Shown here: positions 6,275-12,938 of the stretch, piece by piece
How positions within the stretch are numbered: position 1 is the first letter of the stretch
How the letters are laid out: each line of letters starts with the position of its first letter
From: Desulfocapsa sp.
GTDB taxonomy: Bacteria > Desulfobacterota > Desulfobulbia > Desulfobulbales > Desulfocapsaceae
NCBI GenBank assembly: GCA_030638765.1
Contig: DAOWDZ010000032.1
Span: forward strand, 1 to 12,938
Reading direction: 5' to 3'
DNA length: 12,938 nucleotides
The notes under the pieces: generated by a model
What the model saw: the letters and a program-made list of their open reading frames with translations, nothing else
Database searches by the model: none
What the model was told of the DNA's origin: nothing
Position numbers and translations under genes: made by a program

Positions 6275-7189
6275 TCAATCCAAATTCTCTATTGTTTGTG
6301 GTTTCATATTTTTCACAAATCTTTTATTTGCAGTTAAGGAGAGATTTCCGAGGGTAAGGTGAATTGCCCCAAACTCACAGCCTTCTCTCATGCACCGCAT
6401 ACACATAATGCATTCTGTACTGCCCACCGATTCATTAAATTGTATTCCCATGGGACAAACCTGAGCACACTGTCCACAATCGACACATTTATCTTCTAGT
6501 AGATCAAGTTTCAGAAGAGAGAATTTATTAAACAATCCATAAAATGCACCTAACGGACAGGTTGTTTTACAAAAAGGTCGTGATGTGAATACGCTCCATA
6601 CCAAAAAGACTATCATCCAAAAAAGTTTATTATAAAATAAATACCCTAATGTAGCCCGTAAATCAGGTTGCATTAATAATATTGGAATACCTGCTTCCAG
6701 TGTACCTGTTGGGCAAACAAATTTACAAAACCAGGGTTTCCCCATTCCCCATTCATTCGTTAATAACAATGGAAAAAGAAAAACAAACCCTATAAGCATA
6801 ACGTATTTAACATACCGAAGTGCATTATATACCTCTATTTTTTTGCCACTCGGTATTTTGTAGAGCAACTCCTGAAGTAATCCAAATGGACAGAGCCAAC
6901 CACAGGTTATTCTTCCAGTTGTAGTTGCAATAAGACCTATTGTTCCAAGTACATATGAGCCGAAGAGGTAAGCACCTGTATCAAGTGAAAAACGAATACC
7001 CAATAAAAGTTGTTGAATTGCCCCAATTGGGCAATACGTTGTTGAGGCCGGGCAGGAGTAACAATTAAGTCCTGGAGAACATAAAACTTTTAAAGGGCCA
7101 ACATAGATATTTTTCGTTTGCGGAAATAGCCAGTACCCATTAGTTAAGAATGTAGCTATAAACTGAATCAGTTTTCGAATTGATTCCAT
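6275..7189 (-). CDS. NapH-like membrane polyferredoxin (4Fe-4S binding protein)
   Basis: This 304-residue membrane protein has about four or five hydrophobic helices (around 55-67, 75-92, 128-144, 163-173 and 186-203). It carries the paired cysteine motifs of the NapH/NosR C-terminal family: LNCYSCPAS..YCPIGAIQ (Cys43, 46, 53), CGWLCPFG (96, 100), CKFVCPTG (155, 159) and CKTTCPLG (207, 211). A C-terminal two-cluster ferredoxin domain has CVDCGQCAQVCP (235-245) and CIMCMRCMREGC (260-271). Proteins of this type pass electrons between the quinone pool or cytoplasmic donors and periplasmic or membrane acceptors. The second ferredoxin motif has spacing CxxCxxCx4C and lacks the usual following proline. 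The start at 7189 has only a GGA about 9 nt upstream, and no in-frame alternative exists before a stop. It follows the small CXXC peptide gene after 75 nt and is probably its functional partner. It is not napH itself, since no nap genes are near. Confidence 0.9.
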   Translation of the reverse strand: MESIRKLIQFIATFLTNGYWLFPQTKNIYVGPLKVLCSPGLNCYSCPASTTYCPIGAIQQLLLGIRFSLDTGAYLFGSYVLGTIGLIATTTGRITCGWLCPFGLLQELLYKIPSGKKIEVYNALRYVKYVMLIGFVFLFPLLLTNEWGMGKPWFCKFVCPTGTLEAGIPILLMQPDLRATLGYLFYNKLFWMIVFLVWSVFTSRPFCKTTCPLGAFYGLFNKFSLLKLDLLEDKCVDCGQCAQVCPMGIQFNESVGSTECIMCMRCMREGCEFGAIHLTLGNLSLTANKRFVKNMKPQTIENLD

Positions 7190-7264
7190 TTCAATAAATC
7201 CATTTATAAAACTCTGGTAGAGAAGATCGCGTTATTTGATTAGTTGAAGTACAGATACTTTGAG

Positions 7265-7423
7265 TTATCCGATACCTATACAATCAAGACAGATGCTTTT
7301 TGCTTGTTCAAGGACTCGTCCCGGTTCATTAGCATTCACACCAAAAACAAAGAGGGCGAGAAAAATTACAAATGCAACAACAGTAGACCCATTAATACTC
7401 TTCCTGTTTTTCTGTTTTTTCAT
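7265..7423 (-). CDS. 52-residue single-TM peptide with C-terminal CXXC (CD1871A-like family)
   Basis: A complete small ORF on the minus strand runs from ATG at 7423 to TAA at 7265. The product has a basic start (MKKQKNRKSINGS), one hydrophobic helix (about 14-29, TVVAFVIFLALFVFGV), a short polar linker, and the ending AKSICLDCIGIG with a CXXC pair. This matches the layout of the CD1871A family of CXXC peptides (N-terminal anchor, then ICxxCIGxG at the extreme C-terminus), as recalled from annotation of such proteins beside polyferredoxin genes. Its ATG overlaps the TGA of the upstream thiamine-binding gene (ATGA), with AAGGA about 13 nt upstream. The CXXC would face the periplasm if the positive N-terminus stays inside. 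It may relay electrons or thiol oxidation state to the NapH-like protein encoded next; that role is inference. It is easily missed because of its length. Confidence 0.82.
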   Translation of the reverse strand: MKKQKNRKSINGSTVVAFVIFLALFVFGVNANEPGRVLEQAKSICLDCIGIG

Positions 7424-7725
7424 AACTTTTTAATGATCCTTTTCTTAACAGATGCAGTTTTGTCTCCGAGATTTATATCTGTATCTCTTCTGTCATCAAT
7501 TGTTATATTAGTAACCACCCGAACAGCGCCTTGATCAAATGGTGTTTCGTAAATTTTGCCTAACAATTTGAGAAGAGATTGGATGTCACCATGAATAAGC
7601 GTACCCATGTCGTTTAATTCAAATGTGGCTTTTTCTTTCTCTAGGCGTAGTTGGATTTCAGCGACAAAATTCCCGACAGAGACTCCTTCACCCATTGGTA
7701 TCATTGTTAATTGCAAAAGTGCCAT
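7420..7725 (-). CDS. MTH1187-family thiamine-binding protein (DUF77/YkoF-like)
   Basis: The 101-residue protein matches the MTH1187/YKG9-type thiamine-binding family across its whole length: the start LLQLTMIPMGEGVSVGNFVAEI, the central FELNDMGTLIHGDIQSLLKLL, and the C-terminal RVVTNITIDDRRDTDINLGDKTASV. These ferredoxin-like-fold proteins form tetramers and bind thiamine or related molecules; their cellular job is still unclear. The ATG at 7725 has AGGA about 14 nt upstream, a loose fit. The gene lies 42 nt after parB in the same direction, and its TGA overlaps the ATG of the CXXC peptide gene, so it is translationally coupled to that gene. No thiamine synthesis or transport gene and no TPP riboswitch were seen nearby. 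Confidence 0.92.
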   Translation of the reverse strand: MALLQLTMIPMGEGVSVGNFVAEIQLRLEKEKATFELNDMGTLIHGDIQSLLKLLGKIYETPFDQGAVRVVTNITIDDRRDTDINLGDKTASVKKRIIKKL

Positions 7726-7767
7726 TTTTCGTCTATTTCCTGTTAAAATGATTTATCCAATGGTGGA

Positions 7768-8640
7768 TCAAATATCTTCCCCTGCGATCAGTTCCACGAG
7801 TCGCTCAAGGTCACCTAGTGAATAGTAATCTATTTCCAGTTTGCCACGATTTCCATTTTGAACCAGACTTACCTTTGCTGATAATTTATTCGTTATTCTG
7901 TTGATAAAAGATTGGGAAAATTCATTAGGGATTGCGAGGTTTCCTGCTGGTTTGCTGTTACGGTTAGTTGTGCTTTCCTGTTTCATTCGTGAAGTCATTT
8001 TTTCAGTCTGTCTTACAGAAAGGCCCTTTGAAACGACCTGATCCCTTGCCGATTTCATAGCTATTTCATCATCAGATAAACGTAAAATAGCCCTCGCATG
8101 TCCTTCAGTTAACTTTTTTTCTGCGATATCATCTTGTATAAAATCAGGGAGTTGCAGTAGCCGGAGGCGATTCGTAACCGTCGATCTCTTTTTACCGACT
8201 TTTTCTGCAGCTTGCTCCTGAGTGTATGAAAAATTCTTTATCAAATTTTCGTAGGCTTTTGCTTCTTCTATCGGATTCAAGTCCTGTCTTTGAACATTTT
8301 CGATGAGTGCTAATTCAAGTAATTCATCGTCACCGTCGACATCTCTTAATACCACTGGAACTTCACTTAATCCCGCAATCTTCGATGCCCGAAGGCGTCT
8401 TTCTCCTGCGATTAATCCATAGGTACCATCTTTGTTTGAGACAACAACTAGTGGTTGGATGATTCCTTTCGCCTTTATGGAATTTGATAATTCATGTAAT
8501 TTTCCCTCATCAAAATGAGTCCGGGGCTGCATTTCATTAGGAATAATTTTATCGAGCTGACAAGCAAAATAGATTTCTTCCTTTTCCTCTTGATTGAAGA
8601 GAAGATCAACACCTCTTCCTAAACCTTTCATTTTTACCAT
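7768..8640 (-). CDS. parB: Chromosome-partitioning protein ParB (Spo0J family)
   Basis: The 290-residue protein is a chromosomal ParB, a CTP-dependent clamp that loads at parS, spreads along DNA and is moved by ParA. The N-terminus MVKMKGLGRGVDLLF is the usual ParA-interacting tail. The ParB/Srx CTPase domain (about 25-118) holds QPR, GLIAGERRLRA (75-85) and ENVQRQDLNPIEEA (114-127). The HTH parS-binding domain (about 135-235) includes YTQEQAAEKVGKKRSTVTNRLRLLQLP. A C-terminal dimerisation domain follows (about 245-288). Length is normal for the family. The start at 8640 has AAGGGA about 5 nt upstream; the second methionine (codon 4) has no ribosome site of its own. It lies 9 nt after parA. 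A perfect parS is 980 bp away, in the leader of the divergent nadB. Confidence 0.97.
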   Translation of the reverse strand: MVKMKGLGRGVDLLFNQEEKEEIYFACQLDKIIPNEMQPRTHFDEGKLHELSNSIKAKGIIQPLVVVSNKDGTYGLIAGERRLRASKIAGLSEVPVVLRDVDGDDELLELALIENVQRQDLNPIEEAKAYENLIKNFSYTQEQAAEKVGKKRSTVTNRLRLLQLPDFIQDDIAEKKLTEGHARAILRLSDDEIAMKSARDQVVSKGLSVRQTEKMTSRMKQESTTNRNSKPAGNLAIPNEFSQSFINRITNKLSAKVSLVQNGNRGKLEIDYYSLGDLERLVELIAGEDI

Positions 8641-8649
8641 AGTTGTCCC

Positions 8650-9417
8650 TTATTTCTGTCTGCGAAGAAATTCATTTGCCAATTTGATGTATGCCTGAGC
8701 ACCTGTTGATTTGACATCATATTCGATAATCGACTGCCCATGACTCGGACATTCGCTTAATCGAACATTTCTTGGAATTACTGTTTTGAAAACCTGGTCT
8801 TTAAAATGCTTTTTAATTTCGCCTTCCACTTGAAAGGTCAGTCGATTCCTTTTGTCAAACATTGTTAATAGTAAACCTTCAACATACAATGTTTTATTCA
8901 GACTTTTCCTAACCGATCGAATTGTGTTGATGAGCTGCGATAAGCCTTCCATTGCAAAATATTCGCACTGCATTGGGATAAGTATTGAATCTGCTGCGGT
9001 AAGACTATTGATTGTGAGCAGTCCCAGAGAAGGCGGACAATCAATTATTATATAATCATACTCATCCTTCAATGAAGAAAGCATTTTTTTGAGGACATAT
9101 TCCCTGTTTTCAACAGGGAATAGTTCCATTTCGGCTGCGGCCAAATCTATTCCGGAAGGTATGACAGTAAGACTTTTCTTTTTGTCTGGGACAACGAGTG
9201 CTTTTTGAGCAGGAATATTTTGAGTGTAACAGTGATAGAGGTGGGACGTAACGTCACTCTGTTGAACTCCGATTCCAGATGTGGAATTACCCTGAGGGTC
9301 AGAATCCACCAAAAGAACATTTTTTTTCTTTCGGGCCAATGCGGCAGAAAGGCTGACTGCTGAAGTTGTCTTTCCTACGCCGCCTTTTTGATTGGCGATA
9401 GCTACAATTTTACCCAT
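8650..9417 (-). CDS. parA: Chromosome-partitioning ATPase ParA (Soj family)
   Basis: The 255-residue Walker-type ATPase drives chromosome segregation by nucleotide-dependent dimerisation on nonspecific DNA. ParB at parS stimulates its ATPase. Motifs are complete: deviant Walker A KGGVGKTT (11-18) with the signature lysine, Walker A' VDSDPQGNSTSG (37-48), and Walker B YIIIDCPPSLGLLT (122-135). The C-terminal segment VIPRNVRLSECPSHGQSI is typical of Soj rather than MinD (no amphipathic C-terminal membrane helix). The N-terminus begins directly at the P-loop strand, so it lacks the HTH extension of plasmid SopA/ParA proteins, which points to a chromosomal system. The ATG at 9417 has AAGG 4 nt upstream and GGGAG further up. 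It is the first gene of the minus-strand unit and is divergent from nadB across 236 nt. Confidence 0.97.
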   Translation of the reverse strand: MGKIVAIANQKGGVGKTTSAVSLSAALARKKKNVLLVDSDPQGNSTSGIGVQQSDVTSHLYHCYTQNIPAQKALVVPDKKKSLTVIPSGIDLAAAEMELFPVENREYVLKKMLSSLKDEYDYIIIDCPPSLGLLTINSLTAADSILIPMQCEYFAMEGLSQLINTIRSVRKSLNKTLYVEGLLLTMFDKRNRLTFQVEGEIKKHFKDQVFKTVIPRNVRLSECPSHGQSIIEYDVKSTGAQAYIKLANEFLRRQK

Positions 9418-9496
9418 TTGCCTTGTTCTCCCGTTATTGTGGTTTTTTAACCTGTAGTCCTTTTATTAGCTCATTTGGATCTTTAGCACAATCTTT

Positions 9497-9527
9497 TTGA
9501 CAAAAACGCTGACAAATTGTTTATATT
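9497..9527 (+). promoter_or_regulatory. Probable sigma-70-type promoter of nadB
   Basis: A perfect -35 TTGACA (9497-9502) is followed by an AT-rich -10 region. TATATT (9522-9527) is the best hexamer but at 19 nt spacing; TTTATA (9520-9525) has the ideal 17 nt but a poorer match. The resulting leader of about 120 nt would contain a short AAAGG/CCTTT hairpin (9541-9556) and the parS site. No promoter for parA was clear in the same region on the minus strand. Confidence 0.45.
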
Positions 9528-9622
9528 ATTACCTTGAACGAAAGGTTTCAGCCTTTTCTTGCCTTTATTTTGCCATAGCGCTATAAATTAGTTTGGTGAA
9601 TATTTAATTTTATTTGTTGTAA

Positions 9623-9638
9623 TGTTTCACGTGAAACA
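9623..9638. promoter_or_regulatory. parS: parS centromere site (perfect ParB-binding palindrome)
   Basis: TGTTTCACGTGAAACA is an exact, fully palindromic match to the conserved bacterial parS 16-mer; with the flanking A and T the palindrome extends to 18 bp (9622-9639). It lies 15 nt before the chosen nadB start and 205 nt upstream of parA. ParB encoded at 7768-8640 should load here. No second full parS was seen in the window. Confidence 0.97.
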
Positions 9639-9653
9639 TTGACTGAGGGTAAT

Positions 9654-11300
9654 ATGCAAAGTGATTTTTTGGTAATAGGAAGTGGCATCGCGGGCCTTTC
9701 CTTCGCATTACGTTGTGCAGAAATGGGCTCGGTTGTTGTCGTAACAAAAAAGAAAGATATGGATACAGCTACTAATTTGGCACAGGGAGGTATTGCGGCT
9801 GTCCTCGAAAATAGTGATAGTTTGGAAGATCATGTACAGGACACGTTATCTTCAGGTGCGGGGTTGTGTGATGAAGAAATTGTTAGGATGGTGGTTGGCG
9901 ATGGCCCAGAGAGAGTTGCTGATTTGGTACAAATGGGAGTTGGCTTTGTTAAAGATGATAAAACCAGTTCAGGGTATTCACTGGGGAAGGAAGGGGGACA
10001 TAGCCATAGAAGGGTGGCACACGCATATGATTTAACTGGCAGAGAGATTGAAAGGGCTTTGCTTGATAAAGTAAGGAGTCATGGGAATATTAAACTATTG
10101 GAAGAGCATATGGTGGTTGATCTTCTAATGGTTTCCGGTGCAACGGTGGGTTGGCCGGAAGAAGTTGGGAGAAAATGTGTCGGTGCCTATGTAATGGAAG
10201 GCAAGAAAGTCGTGGCGTATCGTGCTAAAATCACAGCGCTCTGCAGTGGTGGAGTGGGGAAAGTGTATCTGTATACTACTAATCCGGATATCGCCACGGG
10301 TGATGGTATTGCAATGGCTTTCCGAGCTGGTGCAGAGGTTGAAAATATGGAATTTGTCCAGTTTCATCCAACGTGCCTGTACCATCCTGAAGAGAAAAAC
10401 TTTCTGATATCTGAAGCAGTTAGGGGAGAAGGTGGTGTTCTTCTAGGGTCAGATGGTAAACCTTTTATGGGGAAGTATGATCCAAGAAAAGATTTGGCTA
10501 CTCGAGATACGGTGGCGAGGGCAATCGATAAAGAATTAAAGGAAACTGGTGAAGATTGCGTTTATCTGGACATAACTTTTCTTGAGGCTGATTTTATAAA
10601 AAAACGATTTCCAACCATATATAAACGCTGTCTGTCGTATGCGATCGATATAACGAAGCAACCCATTCCTGTAGTTCCAGCTGCTCACTATATGTGTGGG
10701 GGGGTTCGAACTGATATGGAAGGAAAAACAACAATCCCTGGTTTGATGGCTTTGGGAGAGACGGCCTGTACAGGTTTACATGGTGGCAATCGCCTTGCAA
10801 GTAACAGCCTTTTGGAAGCGGTTGTTTTTGCGAATAGAGCAGCTAGATGTTGTGAAGAAGTATGGCCGATGTTACAAAAAAACCGTGTTGAAGAAGTCGA
10901 TGATTGGAGAATAGACGATGCCAGAAATCTCAGTGAAGAAATTCTAATTAATCACAATTGGGATTCAATTAGACGAGTGATGTGGAATTATGTAGGTATC
11001 GTCAGGACAACTCGACGGCTTAGGCTTGCTTTGAAAAGGATGGAGTTTATTTATGCTGAAATAGCAGAGCATTATAAAGAATATTTAATTACCCCGAACA
11101 TGATTGAACTTCGCAATATCTCGTTGATATCATTGCTAATTATACGGTCAGCCATGAGCAGGGAGGAGTCGAGGGGATTACATTATGTTGTAGATTATCC
11201 TAAGAAACTGAAAACACCGACCCAAACGATTTTTCATAGAAAGGAAAAAAAGAATGGTTGGGAAATTGAATTTATAGAGGAAACGAAAAGTGAAAAATAA
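9654..11300 (+). CDS. nadB: L-aspartate oxidase NadB
   Basis: The enzyme oxidises L-aspartate to iminoaspartate with FAD, the first step of de novo NAD synthesis; in anaerobes fumarate can replace oxygen as acceptor. The 548-residue product has the FAD loop VIGSGIAGLS (7-16), NLAQGGIAA (41-49), EGGHSHRRVAHAYDLTGREIE (113-133), QFHPT (236-240), RGEGG (257-261), PAAHYMCGG (342-350), GETACTGLHGGNRLASNSLLEA (368-389) and SREESRGLHY near the C-terminus. All are typical of NadB rather than fumarate reductase or succinate dehydrogenase subunits. The ATG at 9654 is chosen because GAGG sits 5 nt upstream; the frame also extends to a TTG at 9639, but that would start inside the parS palindrome edge with no ribosome site. 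The 3' end overlaps the ACT-domain gene by 11 nt. nadA and nadC are not in the window. Confidence 0.96.
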   Translation: MQSDFLVIGSGIAGLSFALRCAEMGSVVVVTKKKDMDTATNLAQGGIAAVLENSDSLEDHVQDTLSSGAGLCDEEIVRMVVGDGPERVADLVQMGVGFVKDDKTSSGYSLGKEGGHSHRRVAHAYDLTGREIERALLDKVRSHGNIKLLEEHMVVDLLMVSGATVGWPEEVGRKCVGAYVMEGKKVVAYRAKITALCSGGVGKVYLYTTNPDIATGDGIAMAFRAGAEVENMEFVQFHPTCLYHPEEKNFLISEAVRGEGGVLLGSDGKPFMGKYDPRKDLATRDTVARAIDKELKETGEDCVYLDITFLEADFIKKRFPTIYKRCLSYAIDITKQPIPVVPAAHYMCGGVRTDMEGKTTIPGLMALGETACTGLHGGNRLASNSLLEAVVFANRAARCCEEVWPMLQKNRVEEVDDWRIDDARNLSEEILINHNWDSIRRVMWNYVGIVRTTRRLRLALKRMEFIYAEIAEHYKEYLITPNMIELRNISLISLLIIRSAMSREESRGLHYVVDYPKKLKTPTQTIFHRKEKKNGWEIEFIEETKSEK

Positions 11301-11871
11301 AAAATTTGTTATCTCGGTGATGTCTAAGGACAGGCCAGGAATAATTGCTGATATAACAACCGTCATTTATGATTTGGATGGTGATTTAGCAGATCTTAAT
11401 CAGTCAGTTTTAGGTGGATTTTTCAGTATGATCCTGATTGCCGATTTTGATGAAACTGTAACAATTCAAAATTTGGAGGCAGGTTTTTCAGATATTAAAT
11501 CTGAGACATCCCTGGGGGCAATTGTAAAGGAAGTGGATAATGATTTGGAATTAATTGAAAAGTCCTTACCTTCTGAGACCTATGTGGTAACTGCTCAGGG
11601 AGTAAACCGAAAAGGACTGGTTAAAGTTCTTGGAGATTTCTTTTATGATAGAAATATCAATGTGTTAGATTTGGTAACCGCAAGAAGTGAAAAAATGTAT
11701 ACCATGATTTTTCAGGTTGATTTGGGTCACATTGAGTCAATGAAAAGCTTGAGAGAGGAACTTGATTTACTCGGTAATGATGAAAATCTGGATCTTGTCC
11801 TCCAGCACAATGATATTTATATGGTGACAAATGAAGTTGGAACAGTCCTCGATACAATAATCAAGAGTTAA
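11290..11871 (+). CDS. Two-ACT-domain protein (GcvR-like / long UPF0237-type)
   Basis: The 193-residue cytoplasmic protein consists of two ACT domains. The first (about 5-80) has VISVMSKDRPGIIADITTVI and LADLNQSVLGGFFSMILI; the second (about 97-172) has VVTAQGVNRKGLVKVLGDFF and NVLDLVTARSEKMYTMIFQV. ACT domains bind amino acids or other small ligands and regulate partners. The order ACT protein then PFL/UPF0210 protein is the well-known conserved pair, but the partner there is usually a single ACT domain of about 90 residues (UPF0237). Here two are fused, as in GcvR. The start is GTG at 11290 with AGGA about 8 nt upstream, inside the end of nadB. AAGGAG of the next gene overlaps its stop codon. 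It is therefore tightly placed between nadB and the PFL gene in one operon. Confidence 0.9.
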   Translation: MKNKKFVISVMSKDRPGIIADITTVIYDLDGDLADLNQSVLGGFFSMILIADFDETVTIQNLEAGFSDIKSETSLGAIVKEVDNDLELIEKSLPSETYVVTAQGVNRKGLVKVLGDFFYDRNINVLDLVTARSEKMYTMIFQVDLGHIESMKSLREELDLLGNDENLDLVLQHNDIYMVTNEVGTVLDTIIKS

Positions 11872-11880
11872 GGAGAAAAG

Positions 11881-12938
11881 ATGCTTCGTTCAGATCAGAT
11901 AATGGCAACGGTTGAGATGGTCCAGAAAGAAAATCTCGATGTACGTACAGTAACGATGGGTATTAATCTTCTTGATTGTAGAAAAGGAAATGCTAAACAA
12001 ACCTGTCAGGCAGTAGAGAATAAAATTGAGCATTATGCAAATAATTTTGTGGAAAAGTGTCATGAAGTGGCAATGAAATATGGAATCCCGGTTGTTAATA
12101 AAAGAATTTCTGTAACTCCAGCGGCATTGGTCGGAGCAGGATTTACTGAAGACGAATTCGTTTTACTGGCTCAAAGTCTGGACAATGCAGCAGAGAAAGT
12201 AGGGGTTGATATTCTCGGTGGGTTCACGGCACATGTAGAGAAAGGAATGACGGCGAGTGACAAGGAGTTTATTGCGTCAATCCCTAGGGCTCTTGCTGTG
12301 ACTAAGAGGCTTTGCGCTTCAATAAATGTTGGTTCAAGCCATAAAGGAATTAACATGGATGCGGTTGCAATAATAGGTAAAACAGTAAAGGATCTGGCCC
12401 TGCAGACTGCAGAGCAGGGAGGTTTTGGAGCGGCTAAGTTTGTGGTTTTCTGTAATCAACCGGGTGATAATCCATTTATGGCTGGAGCAATTCACGGGGT
12501 GGAAGAGGCAGATGTCGTCTTAAATGTAGGAGTTTCAGGGCCGGGAGTTATCGCAAGGTCCCTGGAAAGAATCATAAATAAGAAAGGAAGGCAAAATTTA
12601 AAACTCGATGATATTGCAGAGGAAATTAAACAGATAACGTTCAGAGTTACAAGATGTGGTGAATTAATAGGACGACAGGTATCTAAAGAGTTAGACGTGG
12701 AGTTTGGAGTTGTTGATCTTTCTCTTGCTCCGACACCAAAAGTTGGAGATTCTGTTGGAGAGATTTTACAGATTTTAGGTGTTGATGACGTGGGAGCACC
12801 AGGAACTACAGCAATTGTTGCCATGTTGAATGATGCTGTAAAGAAGGGCGGTATTTTCGCGTCTAAGGCCGTGGGGGGGTTAAGTGGAGCCTTCGTGCCG
12901 GTAATGGAAGATGCGGTGCTTGCAGAGGCTGTAGGGAA
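11881..12938 (+). CDS. PFL family protein (UPF0210/DUF711), 3' end outside window
   Basis: The frame opens with ATG at 11881, preceded by a strong AAGGAG (11870-11875), and runs 352 codons to the window edge without a stop. The family is usually about 450 residues, so roughly 100 should be missing. The start MLRSDQIMATVEMVQKENLD and the phrases TMGINLLDC, GGFTAHVEKGMT, FCNQPGDNPFMAGAIHG (from residue 190), LNVGVSGPGV (from 214) and GAPGTTAIVAMLNDAVKKGG identify it. Structures of the family show a fold like pyruvate formate-lyase, but the glycyl-radical motif is not expected and activity is unknown. The upstream two-ACT protein is probably its regulatory partner. Placement behind nadB suggests a shared operon; whether it has to do with aspartate or NAD metabolism is open. 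Confidence 0.93.
   Translation, partial: MLRSDQIMATVEMVQKENLDVRTVTMGINLLDCRKGNAKQTCQAVENKIEHYANNFVEKCHEVAMKYGIPVVNKRISVTPAALVGAGFTEDEFVLLAQSLDNAAEKVGVDILGGFTAHVEKGMTASDKEFIASIPRALAVTKRLCASINVGSSHKGINMDAVAIIGKTVKDLALQTAEQGGFGAAKFVVFCNQPGDNPFMAGAIHGVEEADVVLNVGVSGPGVIARSLERIINKKGRQNLKLDDIAEEIKQITFRVTRCGELIGRQVSKELDVEFGVVDLSLAPTPKVGDSVGEILQILGVDDVGAPGTTAIVAMLNDAVKKGGIFASKAVGGLSGAFVPVMEDAVLAEAVG

Noticed and set aside
7700..7726. Minus-strand TGGCAC...TTGCA like a sigma-54 promoter
   Set aside because: The spacing between the two elements is 2 nt instead of 5, and the bases are simply the first codons of the thiamine-binding protein gene.
9540..9558. GAAAGG/CCTTTTC hairpin upstream of nadB as a terminator or NAD riboswitch
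   Set aside because: The stem is only five or six pairs, no T-run follows, and nothing like a known NAD riboswitch core was recognised.
9639..9653. TTG start for nadB five codons upstream
   Set aside because: It has no ribosome site and begins at the edge of the parS palindrome; the ATG at 9654 has GAGG at good spacing and begins just before the FAD-binding strand.

Overview
The window is a bacterial chromosomal segment, moderately AT-rich. It carries housekeeping genes: chromosome partitioning parA/parB with a perfect parS site, nadB, rdgB, queH and two serine tRNAs. It also carries a membrane iron-sulfur locus and two sigma-54 activators. The combination (QueH-type queuosine synthesis, sigma-54 activators, a NapH-like polyferredoxin with a tiny CXXC partner, an MTH1187-type thiamine-binding protein, a PFL/UPF0210 protein) suggests an anaerobe of the former Deltaproteobacteria (Desulfobacterota, perhaps Desulfobulbales-like). 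That placement is inference from gene content and protein flavour, not from a marker gene.

Layout. (1) Positions 2-1539, plus strand: the C-terminal part of a sigma-54 (NtrC-type) regulator, overlapping by ATGA with a two-TM potassium channel that carries an RCK domain. (2) Positions 1575-4578, minus strand: a GAF-domain (NifA-like) sigma-54 activator, then queH (ATGA overlap), then rdgB, ending at a hairpin terminator shared with the convergent channel gene. (3) Positions 4727-4995, plus strand: a promoter, tRNA-Ser(UGA), tRNA-Ser(GCU) and a strong terminator. (4) Positions 5142-6184: two convergent genes whose ends overlap by 4 nt, an uncharacterised protein that may hold two copies of one small domain, and a secreted double SH3b protein. 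(5) Positions 6275-9417, minus strand: parA, parB, an MTH1187-type thiamine-binding protein, a 52-residue CXXC membrane peptide and a NapH-like 4Fe-4S membrane protein, all co-directional and closely packed except for a 75-nt gap before the last. (6) Positions 9418-12938, plus strand: a divergent intergenic region with a probable promoter and a perfect parS palindrome, then nadB, a two-ACT-domain protein and a PFL/UPF0210 protein cut by the window edge.

Points most worth following up are listed here. The potassium channel has a strong internal ribosome binding site in front of Met107, the residue number at which the archaeal channel MthK starts its free RCK subunit. A 52-aa CXXC peptide gene lies between the thiamine-binding protein and the polyferredoxin, apparently in the parAB transcription unit. 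The parS site lies in the nadB leader. A two-ACT protein takes the place of the usual single-ACT partner of the PFL family. No CRISPR array, insertion sequence, integrase or rRNA was seen.
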